DNA of 7,360 nt from Oscillospiraceae bacterium (GTDB taxonomy: Bacteria; Bacillota; Clostridia; Oscillospirales; Oscillospiraceae): contig JAISAA010000175.1 of assembly GCA_031266955.1 (NCBI GenBank), positions 1-7,360 of the forward strand. Reading direction: 5' to 3'. The notes under the pieces were generated by a model that was not told the DNA's origin, did not search any database, and saw nothing but the letters and a program-made list of their open reading frames with translations. A program made the position numbers and the translations under genes. Positions 6,460 to 7,360 of this stretch are shown here, in pieces. How positions within the stretch are numbered: position 1 is the stretch's first letter; every line of letters begins with the position of its first letter.

Positions 6460-6662
6460 CTAAAAACCCGCGGTGCCACCTTGATTCGCGGGCTTTACGC
6501 GCCCGCGCGCTCTGCGGAATACAGACATATTCCCCGCAACTGACGCGTGCGATACGTCGCGGCATTTACCCGCGCCCTCGGCGGCCCATTGTAACGCGTT
6601 GCGTCTTACCGGCTCTCAGCCCCCCGGCTCTCTGTGAATGCACACTGCGTTTTTACTTCCGC
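6426..6662 (-). promoter_or_regulatory. Tryptophan T-box riboswitch leader of trpEGDC
   Basis: The leader binds tRNA-Trp and, when the tRNA is uncharged, favours antitermination. Stem I runs from GCGG (6659-6662) to CCGC (6581-6584). Its upper helix pairs AACGC (6647-6651) with GCGTT (6593-6597). The enclosed specifier loop contains UGG (6586-6588), the tryptophan codon, followed by a purine. The distal arm carries AGAGAGCCGG (6624-6633) and GCTGAGAGCCGG (6609-6620), typical T-box text. A hairpin at 6513-6538 fits stem III. The T-box consensus AAGGTGGCACCGCGGG lies at 6467-6482, and the antiterminator pairs GCCCGCG (6487-6493) with CGCGGGT (6466-6472). The bulge reads UGGC, whose C can pair with the G discriminator known for bacterial tRNA-Trp. 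Codon and bulge thus agree independently on tryptophan. Confidence 0.95.
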
Positions 6663-6690
6663 TTCAACGGTTTGATTAAGTTGTAGTGTG

Positions 6691-6719
6691 AGTTTAGCAG
6701 ACGGGGCGGGAGTTGTCAA
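6691..6719 (-). promoter_or_regulatory. Main trp operon promoter
   Basis: On the minus strand a perfect TTGACA (6714-6719) is followed after 17 bp by TAAACT (6691-6696), with TGC immediately before it as an extended -10. Transcription would begin near the A at 6684, giving a leader of about 290 nt to trpE. An AT-rich stretch lies just upstream and could act as an UP element. Confidence 0.88.
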
Positions 6720-6720
6720 G

Positions 6721-6740
6721 AGAAAATTTTCAGAAAATTC
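6721..6740. repeat. AT-rich phased direct repeat between divergent promoters
   Basis: GAAAATT occurs at 6722-6728 and again at 6733-6739, with starts 11 bp apart, about one helical turn. The first copy also forms the palindrome GAAAATTTTC (6722-6731). The block abuts the -35 box of the trp promoter and lies 15 bp before the -35 of the lipoprotein promoter. It may be an UP element or a regulator site; the sequence alone cannot decide. Confidence 0.5.
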
Positions 6741-6754
6741 AAAGCATCGGCGCC

Positions 6755-6783
6755 TTGCCCCCGGCTCACGGCTGTGCTATACT
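6755..6783 (+). promoter_or_regulatory. Promoter of the divergent lipoprotein gene
   Basis: TTGCCC (6755-6760) and TATACT (6778-6783) are 17 bp apart, with TGC just before the -10 box as an extended element. The -10 box matches 5 of 6 and the -35 box 4 of 6 consensus bases. Transcription would start near 6790, leaving about 23 nt before the ATG at 6813. Confidence 0.75.
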
Positions 6784-6812
6784 TGGCGCATCAAAATTTA
6801 CCGGAGGCTCGT

Positions 6813-7334
6813 ATGAAAAAATATGCCGCGTTTTTTGCCGCGATAATATGCCTGTCGCTTTTATGCTCCTGCGCCGGCGCTCCGCCTGACGGCGGAGACA
6901 GCGAGAGCCTTCCCGCCGAAATTGAGAAATTGAACTCAAATTCCAACCTCCCGTTTCCTCTGGCCCTCCCCTCAAAGGAGATAGGCGATGCAAGCTATTA
7001 CACTTACAGTCCGGGCTTTGGCGGCTATTGGCTGCATGACGACGATATACGCATTACCATAAGCGGGTACCCCGACGTCGCTGACCCTTATCACACAAAG
7101 AGTTATGTCATCCTCTCGGATAAATATGACTTGTTCGGCGTTAAGGTCGGCGATTCGATCGAGCGGGCGGCAAGCGTGCTGACTGCATACGGATACGCGC
7201 TTGTCCTTGAGGATTACGGGGGCGCGCACTATGAGAACGGCGACGTGCAAATTCTTCCGTACGGCAGCTCCGGAATTATTGAAGAGCTGCGCGTGAGCCT
7301 CGCCGTGACCAATAAAGAGAACATTGTTTTTTAG
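6813..7334 (+). CDS. Small secreted lipoprotein of unknown function
   Basis: The 173-residue product starts with a lipoprotein signal peptide: two lysines, a hydrophobic core and the lipobox LCSC, giving Cys20 as the lipidated first residue of the mature protein. A short linker rich in G, P, D and S follows (21-35). The folded part has aromatic, beta-like stretches (SYYTYSPGFGGYW at 61-73) and then LFGVKVGDSIERAASVLTAYGY (107-128, shown here as LFGVKVGDS and ERAASVLTAYGY). That pattern recalls the helix-turn repeats of small SmpA/BamE-like envelope modules, but only loosely. GGAGG (6803-6807) lies 5 nt before the chosen ATG. An upstream in-frame ATG at 6774 would spoil the signal peptide and lies before the predicted transcription start. 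No link to tryptophan synthesis is visible. No terminator is seen in the remaining 26 bases. Confidence 0.85.
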   Translation: MKKYAAFFAAIICLSLLCSCAGAPPDGGDSESLPAEIEKLNSNSNLPFPLALPSKEIGDASYYTYSPGFGGYWLHDDDIRITISGYPDVADPYHTKSYVILSDKYDLFGVKVGDSIERAASVLTAYGYALVLEDYGGAHYENGDVQILPYGSSGIIEELRVSLAVTNKENIVF

Positions 7335-7360
7335 AACGCCGCGCGCTTCCGCTTTATTGA

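Noticed and set aside
6396..6479. N-terminal extension of trpE to an ATG at 6479
   Set aside because: The added codons lie in the T-box consensus and terminator hairpin, and the family N-terminus and ribosome site fit the ATG at 6395.
6480..6680. Leader peptide with tandem Trp codons (classical attenuation)
   Set aside because: No short reading frame with a ribosome site and consecutive UGG codons was found; the T-box explains the region.
1..7360. CRISPR arrays, insertion sequences, tRNA or rRNA genes
   Set aside because: No regular spaced repeats, transposase motifs, cloverleaf-forming stretches or rRNA-like sequence were recognised on either strand.

Overview
This window is most likely from a GC-rich, Clostridia-like Firmicute, perhaps an uncultured gut lineage. 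Evidence for this is a tRNA-sensing T-box leader ahead of trpE, purine-rich Shine-Dalgarno sites, and a small membrane protein whose start resembles the hinge of clostridial BlaR1/M56 proteins. The placement comes from family knowledge and was not tested by any search.

Layout. Eight complete genes and one gene start lie on the minus strand; one gene lies on the plus strand. Reading the minus strand 5' to 3': a sigma-A-type promoter (6691-6719) and a leader of about 290 nt with a tryptophan T-box (UGG specifier, UGGC antiterminator bulge) and a terminator precede trpE, trpG, trpD and trpC. These four genes overlap by 1 or 4 nt and are probably translationally coupled. The usual next gene, trpF, is displaced. 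Between trpC and trpF lie a GNAT acetyltransferase, a pol-beta-type nucleotidyltransferase and a one-pass membrane protein. A near-consensus promoter starts inside the trpC stop codon, so these three genes and trpF appear to have their own transcription start. After trpF, at the window edge, a gene begins whose first residues look like a P-loop NTPase. Neither trpB nor trpA is in the window.

On the plus strand, a small lipoprotein gene (6813-7334) runs divergently from the trp operon under its own promoter. The two promoters are separated by a short AT-rich stretch with a GAAAATT direct repeat at 11 bp spacing.

How it works together. TrpE and TrpG form anthranilate synthase; TrpD, TrpF and TrpC carry anthranilate on to indole-3-glycerol phosphate. 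TrpEGDC should be made when uncharged tRNA-Trp accumulates. TrpF could in addition be made independently from the internal promoter, coupled to the accessory genes. The most unusual points are this accessory cassette inside a biosynthetic operon and the chain of mutually exclusive helices in the leader that reaches the trpE ribosome binding site.
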